This document shows positions 9,566-21,086 of a stretch of DNA of 64,000 nt, piece after piece. The position numbers and the translations under genes are program-made. The stretch is from NCBI GenBank assembly GCA_963843275.1, contig CAWJJM010000010.1:248001-312000 (forward strand), in the 5' to 3' direction. The DNA is from CAWJJM01 sp963843275. GTDB lineage: Bacteria; Acidobacteriota; Thermoanaerobaculia; Multivoradales; JBCCEF01. Each line of letters begins with the position of its first letter. Position 1 is the first letter of the stretch. Below the pieces are notes generated by a model that was not told where the DNA came from, did not search any database, and saw only the letters and a program-made list of their open reading frames with translations.

Positions 9566-10131
9566 GATTCACCTCCTCGGTGGGCGACCAGCTCGCGCTG
9601 GAGCCGCCCCCTCACCCGGTGCAGCGTGACGGCGATGGCGGTCTGGGAGACGCCGAGCATGCCGGCGATCTCCTTGTTGGCGTGACCCTCGAAGTAACGC
9701 AGGGCGAAGATCTCGGCGTGCCGGGGGTTGAGCTCGGCCAGCGCCCGCCGCAGGTCGGCGGTCAGCTCACGGCCACGCCGACGGCGTTCCGGTCCCGGCA
9801 GGCGCACGTCCTCGACCGTCTCCTCCGCCCCCGACAGCTCGCCGGTGCCGTGCCGGGCGCGCCGGCGCAGCAGGTCGACGGCGGCGTTGACCGCCGCGCG
9901 GTGCAGATAGCTGGCCGCCCCGTCGCGCTGGATCTCGATCGACGCTTCGCGGCGCAGCAGGCGGAGAAAGACGGTCTGCAGGACGTCCTCGGCATCCGAG
10001 GCGTTGCCGGTGACCCGGTAGGCGGCACGGAACACCCGGTCGTGGTGCTCGCGGAACAGCTCCTCCAGGCCGACGGATGAGGCCGCGAGGGCCGCCTCCG
10101 GCGCGGCGGGGGGAACGCTGTCGAATGCCAT
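9562..10131 (-). CDS. ECF-family RNA polymerase sigma factor
   Basis: A 189-residue sigma-70 protein of the extracytoplasmic-function type, with only regions 2 and 4. Region 2 spans about residues 22-90 (LFREHHDRVFRAAYRVTGN, then DAEDVLQTVFLRLL). Region 4 spans about 128-180 (LNPRHAEIFALRYFEGHANK, then the helix-turn-helix GVSQTAIAVTLHRVRGRL). I chose the ATG at 10131 rather than the in-frame one at 10170 because AAGGAGGAG precedes it at a good distance. It is translationally coupled to the FecR/anti-sigma-like gene. The usual picture, a sigma factor held inactive until its membrane partner is triggered, is inferred from this arrangement. Confidence 0.93.
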   Translation of the reverse strand: MAFDSVPPAAPEAALAASSVGLEELFREHHDRVFRAAYRVTGNASDAEDVLQTVFLRLLRREASIEIQRDGAASYLHRAAVNAAVDLLRRRARHGTGELSGAEETVEDVRLPGPERRRRGRELTADLRRALAELNPRHAEIFALRYFEGHANKEIAGMLGVSQTAIAVTLHRVRGRLQRELVAHRGGES

Positions 10132-10312
10132 CTGCAAGGTCTCCTCCTTCCGTGTGTCGTCTTCACCCATCAGTACGCTCCCTTCCCGCGACCCTTACAT
10201 CGCGGCGCCGGGGATCGATGCACGGAGGCAGGCGCGCGCCGTACCCGCCGGCGGCGCACCCCGCGCGGTGTGCCGGCGCCACCGGGCGACCCGCCGCCGG
10301 CGGGGCGCGGCC

Positions 10313-11293
10313 TCAGGCCAGCGCGTCGAGGAAGGCGTCGAGGAGCCGGGCGAGCTCCTCGGGGCGGTCCAGCATCAGCCAGTGGCTGGTGCCGCTGATC
10401 AGGCGGACGGGAAGCTCTTCGACCAGGTTGTGCAGGCTGTAGGGGAGGGTGTTCATGTCGCTGATCACCGAGAGGACGGGGCCGGGGTAGCTCTCCAGCG
10501 CGCCGACGGGACTGTAGGCGAACGAGGACTCCAGGGCGCCGAGCAGGGCCGCGGGCGGCGTCGCCGCCAGGTCGGCGAGCACGCGGTCGGCGGTGGCCGG
10601 CTCGGCGCCCACCAGCACCTGCCGCGTGTACCAGCGCATCTCCTCGGCGGGGTCGCCGCGCAGCGACTCGAGCAGGGCGTCGATCTCGGCGCGCGGGATC
10701 TCGGTCTGGTCGCCGTTGGGATCGATCAGCAGCAGGCCCGCCACCCGCTCGCCGGCCCGGCCCGCCACCTCGGCGCACACCGAGCCGCCCAGGCTGTGGC
10801 CGACGAGGACGAAGCGCTCGAGGCCGAGCTCGTCGGCCACGGTCAGGACGTCGTCGGCGAACTCCTCGATGCCGTAGCCGCCGTCCTCGGCCGGCGCCGA
10901 GCGGCCGTGGCCGCGCAGGTCGAGCGCCAGGGCCCGGCGGGCCGGCCGCAGGTGGGCGAGCTGCGCGTCCCACTGGCGCAGGCTGCCGCCCAGCCCGTGG
11001 ACGAAGACGACCGGGATGCCGCCGCTGCCGCCGTCCTCGGCGTACAGCCGGCCGGCCGGCCCGGCCACCTCCAACGGCGTCGACGGATAGGGCTCGCGAC
11101 CCCGCGGCGGCAGGTCCTCGGCGTCGAGCAGGCCGTTCCAGTCGTCGAGCGGCTCGATCCGCCGGCTCGACAACCAGGTGGCGAGGACGCCGAGGCCGAA
11201 CAGGCCGACCAGGGTCCACAGCGGGCGCAGGCGGGTGCGCCGGCGGCGGGCGGTCCGGGGGGCGGCGGTGGAGGCGGCTTCCGATCGTGCCAT
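10313..11293 (-). CDS. Alpha/beta hydrolase with N-terminal membrane anchor
   Basis: A 326-residue protein. An Arg-rich start (residues 14-23) precedes one hydrophobic helix at about 26-42 (WTLVGLFGLGVLATWL), so it is probably an inner-membrane-anchored protein facing the periplasm. The catalytic domain shows the oxyanion segment VVFVHGLGGS (about 95-104), ALDLRGHGRS, and the nucleophile elbow VGHSLGG with Ser167. The acid is probably in the LLLIDPNGD stretch or later, and the His in SGTSHWL near residue 303. Esterase, lipase, haloperoxidase or C-C hydrolase activity cannot be told apart. ATG at 11293 has GGAG upstream; a 90-base longer frame exists but is less likely. Confidence 0.85.
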   Translation of the reverse strand: MARSEAASTAAPRTARRRRTRLRPLWTLVGLFGLGVLATWLSSRRIEPLDDWNGLLDAEDLPPRGREPYPSTPLEVAGPAGRLYAEDGGSGGIPVVFVHGLGGSLRQWDAQLAHLRPARRALALDLRGHGRSAPAEDGGYGIEEFADDVLTVADELGLERFVLVGHSLGGSVCAEVAGRAGERVAGLLLIDPNGDQTEIPRAEIDALLESLRGDPAEEMRWYTRQVLVGAEPATADRVLADLAATPPAALLGALESSFAYSPVGALESYPGPVLSVISDMNTLPYSLHNLVEELPVRLISGTSHWLMLDRPEELARLLDAFLDALA

Positions 11294-11506
11294 GCGAGGG
11301 CTCCGGCGGACGGCGGGGCCGGTCGGCTCGCTGCGGATGCTAGCAGCCGAGGACGGCCCGCCACCACGGCGGCGCGGGCGCACCGTGACGACAGCCGAGC
11401 AAGCAGACGCCGTGCCGGCGGCCCGGGCGGCGGACGCGGGCGGGGGCGGCGCCGCCCCCGCGGCCCGCCGCCCGCCCGCCGCGGCGCGCCCGTGCGGCGG
11501 CCGACC

Positions 11507-14871
<3,365 letters not shown>

Positions 14872-14986
14872 CATCCCTCCAGGGGTGTGGGAAAGAGTGG
14901 GTGGTCACCGGGGGGCCGGGCGCCCGCCGGGCGCGGCGGCCCCCCGTCGTCTACGCGCGAACCCTGACGAGGTTCGCCGCCCGCCG

Positions 14987-15424
14987 TCAGCCGTCGTCGG
15001 CGAGGGCGGCGCGGATCCGGCTCACCAGCTCCGCCGCGCGCTCGCCCGCGAGCTCCCCGGGGCGCCAACCGATGCCGAGGCCGCGCCCCGCGCTCCGCGG
15101 GATGATGTGGAAATGTACGTGCAGCACCGCCTGATGCGCCTCGGCACCGTTGTTCTGCAGCACATTGTAGGCGGTGGCGCCGGTGGCGGCGAGCACCGCG
15201 CGCGCCAGCCGCGGCAGCACCCGCCCCAGGGCGGCGGCCGATTCGTCCGAGAGCTGGTGGAGCTGGACGGCCCGCTCCTTGGGGATCACCAGGGTGTGCC
15301 CGTCGGCGAGCGGACCGATGTCGAGGAAGGCGAGGACGCGGTCGTCCTCGTAGACCCGGTGACAGGGGATCTCGCCGGCGAGGATCCGGTCGAAGACGGT
15401 GGGCGACGGTGGATCGGAGGTCAT
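14987..15424 (-). CDS. HIT-family (histidine triad) protein, HINT-like
   Basis: A 145-residue cytoplasmic protein. The family signature His-x-His-x-His is seen as HVHFHIIP near residues 106-113, within a typical HINT C-terminal half, and the N-terminal FDRILAGEIPCHRVYEDD block is almost diagnostic. HINT proteins hydrolyse nucleoside phosphoramidates and acylated AMP; the second His of the triad is the nucleophile. A small insertion-free length suits the Hint/YcfF group rather than GalT or Fhit. It starts 110 bases upstream of, and in the same direction as, the tricorn-like gene, but no link in function is evident. Confidence 0.93.
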   Translation of the reverse strand: MTSDPPSPTVFDRILAGEIPCHRVYEDDRVLAFLDIGPLADGHTLVIPKERAVQLHQLSDESAAALGRVLPRLARAVLAATGATAYNVLQNNGAEAHQAVLHVHFHIIPRSAGRGLGIGWRPGELAGERAAELVSRIRAALADDG

Positions 15425-15482
15425 GCCTCCATTCTGCCAGAGCGCGGCGCGGGCCGGGCCCGCACCGGGTCTCCGGGACCGG

Positions 15483-16574
15483 CTAGGGCTCGCCGAGGGT
15501 GTCGGCCACCCGTCGGCGCCAACGGGAGGCGGCGATGTCGGCGAGCAGCTCGCGGTTGATCGCCTCGCGCCAGCGACTCCCCTCCGGCAGCCCGAAGGCG
15601 TAGTCCTGCCGATCGAAGGTCTGCGGCAGGACCTCCACGCGCGGGTAGCGTTGCTTGACCAGGTAGCGCAGGATCGGGGCGTCGTAGACCACCGCCACCG
15701 GGTCGCCGTCGGCCACCGCCGCCAGCGCCTGGTCGAGGTCGGGGAAGCCGCGGCTGCGGATGCCGTGGGCCTCGAGGTAGGCGCTCGAGGTCGAGCCGGG
15801 CACGGTCGCCACCGTCACCCGCGGCAGGTCCTCCGGCCCGGACACCGGCAGCGACAGGCGGGCCAGGGTCAGCGAGGAGGTGATGGCGGCGGTGAAGGAG
15901 GAGATGGTGATCACCCCGGCGAACATCCAGACGAGCCCGACCAGCCGGCCGGCGAAGGTGCGCGGGGCGAGATCGCCGTAGCCCACCGTGGTCATGGTGA
16001 CCGCCGACCACCAGAAGGCGTTGCCCAGGCCGCGCCGGGCCGGGCCGCCGAAGCCCTCGTTGCGGCGCCGCTCGACCGACCAGACCAGCAGCCCCGCCGC
16101 GAAGATCAGCAGGAAGAGGGCGCCGAGGACGCCGAGCAGCCGGCGCGACAGCAGGTTGCCGAGCAGCGTCCCGAGGCCGGCGTGGGCGCTCCGGGACACC
16201 GCGATGCCGAGCCCCGAGGTGAAGAACGGGTGGCTGAAGTCCATCCGCGCCTCGCGCTCGGCGGTGACGGTCAGCGCCGCGGCGGCGACGTCGAAGCGGC
16301 CCTCCTCGAGCCCGCCGAGCAGACCCGGCAGGTCGGTCTCGCGCAGCTCGTAGGGCACCCCGAGCTGCCCGGCGACCTGCCTCCACAGCTCGATCGACAG
16401 CCCCGTCCAGCGGCCCGTGGCGGGGTCCTTCATGGCGAACGGCGGGGCCTCCTTGGTGCCCACCACCAGCGGCGCCGACGCCCCGCCGGCCCCCGGCGGG
16501 CGCTCCGGGGCGGCGGCGGCGAGCGCCGGCGCGGCGAAGAGGAGGACGACGAACGCGGTGTGGAGAGGCCTCAC
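15483..16574 (-). CDS. Prokaryotic ionotropic glutamate receptor-like K+ channel (GluR0-type)
   Basis: A 363-residue protein with a signal peptide (residues 1-22) and a periplasmic-binding-protein-like fold split by a channel. S1 (about 34-140) has the KEAPPFAM and DFSHPFFTSGL segments of amino-acid-binding domains, with an Arg near 107 in the ligand-Arg position. Then come TM1 (about 146-165), a pore loop with TTVGYGD at 195-201, and TM2 (about 210-232, ending SSFTAAITSSLTL, like the SYTANLAAF motif of glutamate receptors). S2 (about 245-355) completes the binding site. TTVGYGD predicts K+ selectivity, as in cyanobacterial GluR0. The GTG at 16574 is chosen because it opens the signal peptide. 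The ligand cannot be predicted. Confidence 0.88.
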   Translation of the reverse strand: MRPLHTAFVVLLFAAPALAAAAPERPPGAGGASAPLVVGTKEAPPFAMKDPATGRWTGLSIELWRQVAGQLGVPYELRETDLPGLLGGLEEGRFDVAAAALTVTAEREARMDFSHPFFTSGLGIAVSRSAHAGLGTLLGNLLSRRLLGVLGALFLLIFAAGLLVWSVERRRNEGFGGPARRGLGNAFWWSAVTMTTVGYGDLAPRTFAGRLVGLVWMFAGVITISSFTAAITSSLTLARLSLPVSGPEDLPRVTVATVPGSTSSAYLEAHGIRSRGFPDLDQALAAVADGDPVAVVYDAPILRYLVKQRYPRVEVLPQTFDRQDYAFGLPEGSRWREAINRELLADIAASRWRRRVADTLGEP

Positions 16575-16699
16575 GGGAACCCCCGGAGCATACCGCCCCG
16601 CCCGCGAGCGCCCCGCCGGCCGGGCGGGAGACCGCCTGCCTGGCCGGTCGGCGGCTCCCTCCCACCCGGTCGGTCGGCCTGGTCCACGTCGACTTCGCG

Positions 16700-16705
16700 T
16701 ACGCT
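16700..16705 (+). promoter_or_regulatory. Candidate -10 element before the spermidine-synthase-like gene
   Basis: TACGCT ends eight bases before the ATG at 16714, consistent with a leaderless or near-leaderless message. No TTGAC-like -35 box is visible at the expected distance. Confidence 0.45.
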
Positions 16706-16713
16706 GCGGCCCG

Positions 16714-18297
16714 ATGAGCAAGGTGCCGGCATCGCGCCCGACGGCCGCACGGGCTCCCCGGACGGCGGAGACGCCGGCGACGGGAGCCCGCCCGACCGGC
16801 CGCGCCGCCCGCTCCCGCCGCCTGGTGTTGCTGGCCAGCCCGCTGGTGTCGGGCGCGACGATCATGGCGCTGGAGCTGGTGGGCCTGCGCCTGCTGGCGC
16901 CGCGGTTCGGCGCCTCGACCTACGTGTGGGGCGGCCTGCTCGCCGTGATCATGGCGGGGCTGGCCGGCGGCTACCTGTTCGGCGGCTGGCTCGCCGACCG
17001 CAGGCCGCGGCCGGCGACGGTGTTCTGGCTGCTCGCGGCGAGCGCCTTCTGGGTGGCCGCCGACCTGTGGCTGGCCGAACGCGTGCTGGCCTGGAGCGAT
17101 CCGCTGGGGCCCACGTGGGGGCCGGTGCTCGCCACCGGCCTGTTGCTCGCCGTCCCCATGGTGCTGCTGGGCTCGGTCTCCCCGTTCGTCGTCCGCCTCG
17201 ACGCCGATCTCGGCTCGCTGGGGGTGACCACCGGCAGCATCTTCGCCCTCGGCACGGCGGGGAGCCTCGGCGGCACCTTCCTCGCCGCCTTCTGGCTCAT
17301 CCCCAGCTACGGCAACCGGTCGACGCTGCGCCTGGTCATCGCGACGCTGGCCCTGGCCGCGGTGGCCGGCCTCCTGGCGCACGGCACCGGGCCGCGCCGG
17401 ATCGTCGCCGCGCTGCTGCTCGTCGGCGCGCCGTCGCTCGCCCCCGCCCCGGCGCTCGGCCCCGGGATCGTCTTCCGGGGCGAGTCGACCTACAACACGG
17501 TGTTCGTCGAGGAGGGCGACGGCTACCGGCTGCTGCGCCTCAACCAGGTGGCCGCGGGCTTCCACTCGATCCGGCCGTCGTCCGGGCTGCTGACCGGCGT
17601 CTACTACGACATCCTCTACCTCGCGCCCTGGCTGTCGGGCCAGCGCTCGGTGCTGGTGCTCGGCATGGCCGGCGGCACCACCATCCGCGGCTATCGGCAG
17701 CTCTACCCGGGCATCCGGATCACCGCGGTCGAGATCGACCCGCTGGTCGCGCGCCTCGCCGGCGAGTACTTCGGCGTGACGCCCGGCCCCGACCTGGACG
17801 TCCACGTGGCCGACGCCCGCCGCTTCCTCGCCGAGGACCGGGGGGTCTACGACACCATCGAGGTCGACCTCTTCGCGGGCGGTCCGTACGCGCCCTTCTA
17901 CTGCCTGACGCGCCAGTTCTTCGCCGCCGCCCGCGAGCGCCTCGCCGCCTCGGGGGTGGTGGCGGTCAACGTCTTCGCGCCGGAGGGCGACCGCACCCTC
18001 GTCGACGCCGTCGCCGCCACCATGAACGCGGTCTATCCCAGCGTCTTCGAGGTCCCCCTCGAGGAGGAGAGCATCCTGCTGGGCTTCCGCCGCCCGGTCG
18101 GGCAGGAGGAGCTGGTGGCGAGGCTCGCCTCCCCCGGGGTGCCCGCGGCGGTCCGGATCGTCGCCCGGGCCGCGGCGGGCCGGGTGCGTCCCCGTCCCGG
18201 CGGGTCGGCGGCGCCGGTGTTCACCGACGACCTCGCCCCGGTCGAGAGGATGACCCACCGGATGATCGTGCGCCGGCGGCGGGCGGCGCAGGGGTAG
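16714..18297 (+). CDS. Membrane-fused spermidine-synthase-like protein
   Basis: A 527-residue protein. After about 35 basic residues, the first 230 or so form a membrane domain of about seven helices, e.g. near 37-57, 68-88, 98-115, 135-155, 170-190 and 200-222. The C-terminal half (about 250-505) is a class I methyltransferase/polyamine synthase fold: VLVLGMAGGTTIRGYRQLYP is motif I, ITAVEIDP the acidic strand, and DARRFLAE the aminopropyltransferase-like segment. Proteins of this shape are usually annotated spermidine synthase-like. The catalytic Asp of true spermidine synthases is not clearly placed (EVDLFAGGPYAPFYCLTRQF is seen instead), so polyamine synthesis is doubtful. The frame opens earlier, but ATG 16714 follows a -10-like box. 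Confidence 0.75.
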   Translation: MSKVPASRPTAARAPRTAETPATGARPTGRAARSRRLVLLASPLVSGATIMALELVGLRLLAPRFGASTYVWGGLLAVIMAGLAGGYLFGGWLADRRPRPATVFWLLAASAFWVAADLWLAERVLAWSDPLGPTWGPVLATGLLLAVPMVLLGSVSPFVVRLDADLGSLGVTTGSIFALGTAGSLGGTFLAAFWLIPSYGNRSTLRLVIATLALAAVAGLLAHGTGPRRIVAALLLVGAPSLAPAPALGPGIVFRGESTYNTVFVEEGDGYRLLRLNQVAAGFHSIRPSSGLLTGVYYDILYLAPWLSGQRSVLVLGMAGGTTIRGYRQLYPGIRITAVEIDPLVARLAGEYFGVTPGPDLDVHVADARRFLAEDRGVYDTIEVDLFAGGPYAPFYCLTRQFFAAARERLAASGVVAVNVFAPEGDRTLVDAVAATMNAVYPSVFEVPLEEESILLGFRRPVGQEELVARLASPGVPAAVRIVARAAAGRVRPRPGGSAAPVFTDDLAPVERMTHRMIVRRRRAAQG

Positions 18298-18337
18298 GTC
18301 GGCCGCGGCCGGACCGGGCGCGGCCGGCGCCGCGCCC

Positions 18338-19618
18338 TCAGCGCCCCTTCAGCCGGTGCCAGAGCCGGAAGAGCTGGAAGAAGCGGCTCGCCTCGAGGGC
18401 GGCGAGGCGCTGCCGCAGGCGCTCGGACTCGGCCTGCATCGTCGCGAGCCGCGGCATCAGCCCGGCGCTCTCCACCGTGCCGGCGAAGAGCACCCCCCGG
18501 TCGCCGCGCCGCGACACCGCCTCGAGCAGCAGGACCTGGTGCGGCCCCGCCAACGCCGCCCGGGGCAGCGTGGTGAACCAGCCGCAGCGGGCGAGACCCG
18601 GCCCGAGCTGGGCGCCGACGTCCGGGGTCGCCCCCGCCACCTCCACGCTGTCGACGACCCGCTCCCCCAGGCGGACCTCGACCCTCTCCGCGGGCGCGTC
18701 GCGGAAGGCGGCCCAGCCGCCGATCGCGAGGTCGCCGGCGGTGGTCATCTCGCAGCTGTAGACGTCGCCCCGGGCCTCGTCGGGGGGCTGCCAGCCGCCG
18801 GGGTCGGCACTGCCGTCGGGGACCACCAGGTAGACGTCCTGGAGGTGCCACAGCCCCTGCGGCACGCGCCTCCAGGCCGCCGCCGGCGCCAGCGCGGCGA
18901 GCTCGCGCGCGACGAAGGCTTCGCTGACCCAGGCCGAGCCGTAGCTGGCGGTGTCCAGCCGGCGGGTCTCGCTCATCGGCTCGAAGTGGAAGCCGCCGGG
19001 AGGCATCCGGCGGCCCGGCAGCAGCGCCGGCTCCCCGAGCGTCGAGAACAGGAGCAGCCCGCCCGGCGCCACCGACCCGACGAGGCGCGCGAGCCAGCGG
19101 CGGAAGGTGGGCTCGGGCAGGTGGCTGAGCAGCGACAGCACCACCACCGCGTCGAAGCGGCGGTCGCAGGGCAGGGCGTCGGGGTCGGGGGTGGAGACGA
19201 AACCGTCCACCCCCCGCCGGCGCCGCTGGTGGTCCACCGCCACCGGGTCGATGTCGGACACGCACACCGACGCCGCCGGGTGGTCGAGCAGGAGGAACCG
19301 CGTCACCCGGCCGTAGCCGGCCGCGAAGTCGAGGATGCGGGGATCGCCGCCGGCACCGAACCGCCAGCCCAGCGCCGCCTCCACGGTGCGGGCCGCGGAG
19401 GCGCCGTTGTGGAAGTAGCGCACCAGCGCCTGGTGCTGGCTGCCGAAGCTCTGCTCGCGCGGCCAGACCAGCATCTCGTCGGCCACCGCGACGGCGCGGT
19501 CGAGCGGGCGCCCGGCCGCCTGGGTGCGGGCGATCAACGCCTCGACCGCCGGGTCCTCCGGCAACCCCGGCCCGTAGGCGAGCGGCACGCCGGAGGGAGG
19601 ATCGTCGCGGGAGGGCAT
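18338..19618 (-). CDS. Class I SAM-dependent methyltransferase with C-terminal coiled-coil
   Basis: A 426-residue protein. The methyltransferase core is at about residues 70-225: ILDFAAGYGRVTRFLLLDHP is motif I, followed by SVCVSDIDPVAV (acidic loop) and FDAVVVLSLLSHLPEP (motif IV). A C-terminal region (about 250-385) is beta-rich. The end is a short coiled coil (about 393-407, ESERLRQRLAALEASR) followed by an SRFFQLFRLWHRLKGR tail. Such tails are common on enzymes of cell-surface glycan modification, so transfer to a glycan is one option; the substrate remains unknown. ATG 19618 is preferred over an upstream in-frame start because the extra 80 residues are low-complexity Pro/Ala/Arg. Convergent with the previous gene, 40 bases apart. 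Confidence 0.8.
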   Translation of the reverse strand: MPSRDDPPSGVPLAYGPGLPEDPAVEALIARTQAAGRPLDRAVAVADEMLVWPREQSFGSQHQALVRYFHNGASAARTVEAALGWRFGAGGDPRILDFAAGYGRVTRFLLLDHPAASVCVSDIDPVAVDHQRRRRGVDGFVSTPDPDALPCDRRFDAVVVLSLLSHLPEPTFRRWLARLVGSVAPGGLLLFSTLGEPALLPGRRMPPGGFHFEPMSETRRLDTASYGSAWVSEAFVARELAALAPAAAWRRVPQGLWHLQDVYLVVPDGSADPGGWQPPDEARGDVYSCEMTTAGDLAIGGWAAFRDAPAERVEVRLGERVVDSVEVAGATPDVGAQLGPGLARCGWFTTLPRAALAGPHQVLLLEAVSRRGDRGVLFAGTVESAGLMPRLATMQAESERLRQRLAALEASRFFQLFRLWHRLKGR

Positions 19619-19782
19619 CGGGGTCACCGGTCTGGCTCGCGGGCTCCGCCGCCCGCCGGCGGAGGGCCGGCGCGGCGGGCGGAGCGCGGCGATGATAGCG
19701 GAGGCGGCGGGGCCGAGCCGGGCCGGCGAGGCCGGCCGACCCGGCGCCGCGCCGGGCGCGGCCGGGGGGAGGGGGCCGGCGG

Positions 19783-20571
19783 TCAGTCGAGCGTGAAGTT
19801 CACGGTGAGGTTGTAGTAGACCTCGACCGGCTTGCCGTTGAGCGTGGCCGGCTTGAACTTCCAACCCTTGATGGCGCGCTGGGCGGCGTCGCCCAGCCCC
19901 ATCGGCAGGTCCTTGACGATCTTGGTGTGGGTCACGTTGCCCTTCCGGTCGATGATCGCTTCGATGACCACGACTCCCTCCACTTTGGCCGCACGGGCCG
20001 GGTCGGGGTACTTCGGATCGGGGGCGTTCACCTTCACCGGGGCCTTCACGTCGCCGCCGACGCGGATCGGGCCGGTCGGCTCGGCCGGCGGCGGCGGACC
20101 GGGGATCTGCATCGCCAGGTCGGGGGCGGGCAGGTCCGGCTGCGGCTCCGGGGTGATCTCCGGCTCGTCGGCGTACTCGATCACCTCGTCCGGCTGCGGC
20201 GGCGGCTCGGGCTCGACCACCGGCTCCGGCTCGTCGGGCGTCTCGTCCGGCACCGGCAGCTTCTTCGCCTCCGGCTTCGGTGCCGGCTTCTTCTCCGCCT
20301 TCTTCGGCTTCGGCTTGGGCTTCTCTTCGGGCGGCGGCGGCGGCCGGAACTTCACCTGGTGGATGACGTACGGCTTTTCCTGCTCCGGCTTCGGAGGCGT
20401 CTGCGCCTCCAGCATGTTGGGGAGCTTGAGAGCGAGGAAGACCAGGTGCACGGCGATGGCGATGCCGAGGGCCCAGCGCAGGCGCCGGCGGTCGCGGCCG
20501 CCGCTCGTCGCGATGCGCTCCTGCCGGGCATCGATGTACGGGTTTCCGGTCTTCTCGTACTTGTCCGCCAT
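19783..20571 (-). CDS. TonB-family energy-transducing protein
   Basis: A 262-residue protein with the classic TonB layout. There is a cytoplasmic lead of about 30 residues, one N-terminal transmembrane helix at about 33-50 (WALGIAIAVHLVFLALKL), then a long Pro/Glu/Lys-rich spacer at about 60-155 with repeated KPKPKK and EPEP stretches that would span the periplasm. The C-terminal TonB domain (about 175-262) contains YPDPARAAKVEGVVVIEAI and ends in the terminal strand PVEVYYNLTVNF. It passes energy from an ExbB/ExbD complex (not in this window) to TonB-dependent receptors such as the one at 53290. ATG 20571 has AGGAGG seven bases upstream. An upstream ATG gives an implausible Arg-rich extension. 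Confidence 0.9.
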   Translation of the reverse strand: MADKYEKTGNPYIDARQERIATSGGRDRRRLRWALGIAIAVHLVFLALKLPNMLEAQTPPKPEQEKPYVIHQVKFRPPPPPEEKPKPKPKKAEKKPAPKPEAKKLPVPDETPDEPEPVVEPEPPPQPDEVIEYADEPEITPEPQPDLPAPDLAMQIPGPPPPAEPTGPIRVGGDVKAPVKVNAPDPKYPDPARAAKVEGVVVIEAIIDRKGNVTHTKIVKDLPMGLGDAAQRAIKGWKFKPATLNGKPVEVYYNLTVNFTLD

Positions 20572-20708
20572 GGTCACCTCCTGGCCGCTCGGAGGCGCCC
20601 GCCTCCGCGGCGACGGCCGTCTGGATTTCAAGATCCCTGCCAGGCGTACGGCCCGCCGCCGCCGGGGAGCTCCGGCCCGCCGCGCCGGCGTCGCGCCGCC
20701 GCCCGGTC

Positions 20709-20714
20709 TAAGAT
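20709..20714 (+). promoter_or_regulatory. Candidate -10 element of a leaderless transcript
   Basis: TAAGAT ends eight bases before the ATG at 20723, inside the 150-base gap shared with the divergent tonB-like gene. It fits the TAnnnT pattern seen before other starts in this window. Confidence 0.45.
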
Positions 20715-20722
20715 CGGACGTC

Positions 20723-21076
20723 ATGGCGGCCCGCGACGAGCTCTGCGACCACCTCGCCGACCTGCTGTCCCCGCTGGGCGAGATCCGCTACCGCGCCATG
20801 TTCGGGGCGTACGGCGTCTACGTCGACGGTGTGATGACCGCGATCGTCGACGACGGGGTGCTCTACCTGAAGGCCGACGAGGTCAACCGGCCCGACTTCG
20901 AGGCCATGGGGATGGCCCGCTTCCGCCCCGATCCGCGGCGCGAGGGGACGATGCCCTACCACGAGGTGCCGCCGGAGCTGATCGACGACCCGGAGCGGCT
21001 GCTCCCCCTGGCGGCCTCGGCGGCGGCCGCCGCACGGCGGCTGGCGGCGCGGCGCCGACGCCGCGCGAAGCGGTAG
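20723..21076 (+). CDS. TfoX N-terminal domain protein
   Basis: A 117-residue protein made almost only of a TfoX_N domain: LSPLGEIRYRAMFGAYGVY is its opening motif, then MTAIVDDGVLYLKADEVN, and the short helix FEAMGMARFRP. TfoX (Sxy) promotes competence in gammaproteobacteria together with CRP, but many bacteria carry solo TfoX_N proteins of unknown role, lacking the C-terminal domain, as here. The C-terminus is an Ala/Arg tail that may bind nucleic acid. The stop lies ten bases before the GTG of the TauE/SafE gene, so these two are likely co-transcribed. Confidence 0.85.
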   Translation: MAARDELCDHLADLLSPLGEIRYRAMFGAYGVYVDGVMTAIVDDGVLYLKADEVNRPDFEAMGMARFRPDPRREGTMPYHEVPPELIDDPERLLPLAASAAAAARRLAARRRRRAKR

Positions 21077-21086
21077 GCGCCGGCGC

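Noticed and set aside
16714..18297. Calling this protein a true spermidine synthase
   Set aside because: Only the methyltransferase-like fold is clear; catalytic Asp and polyamine pocket residues could not be confirmed.
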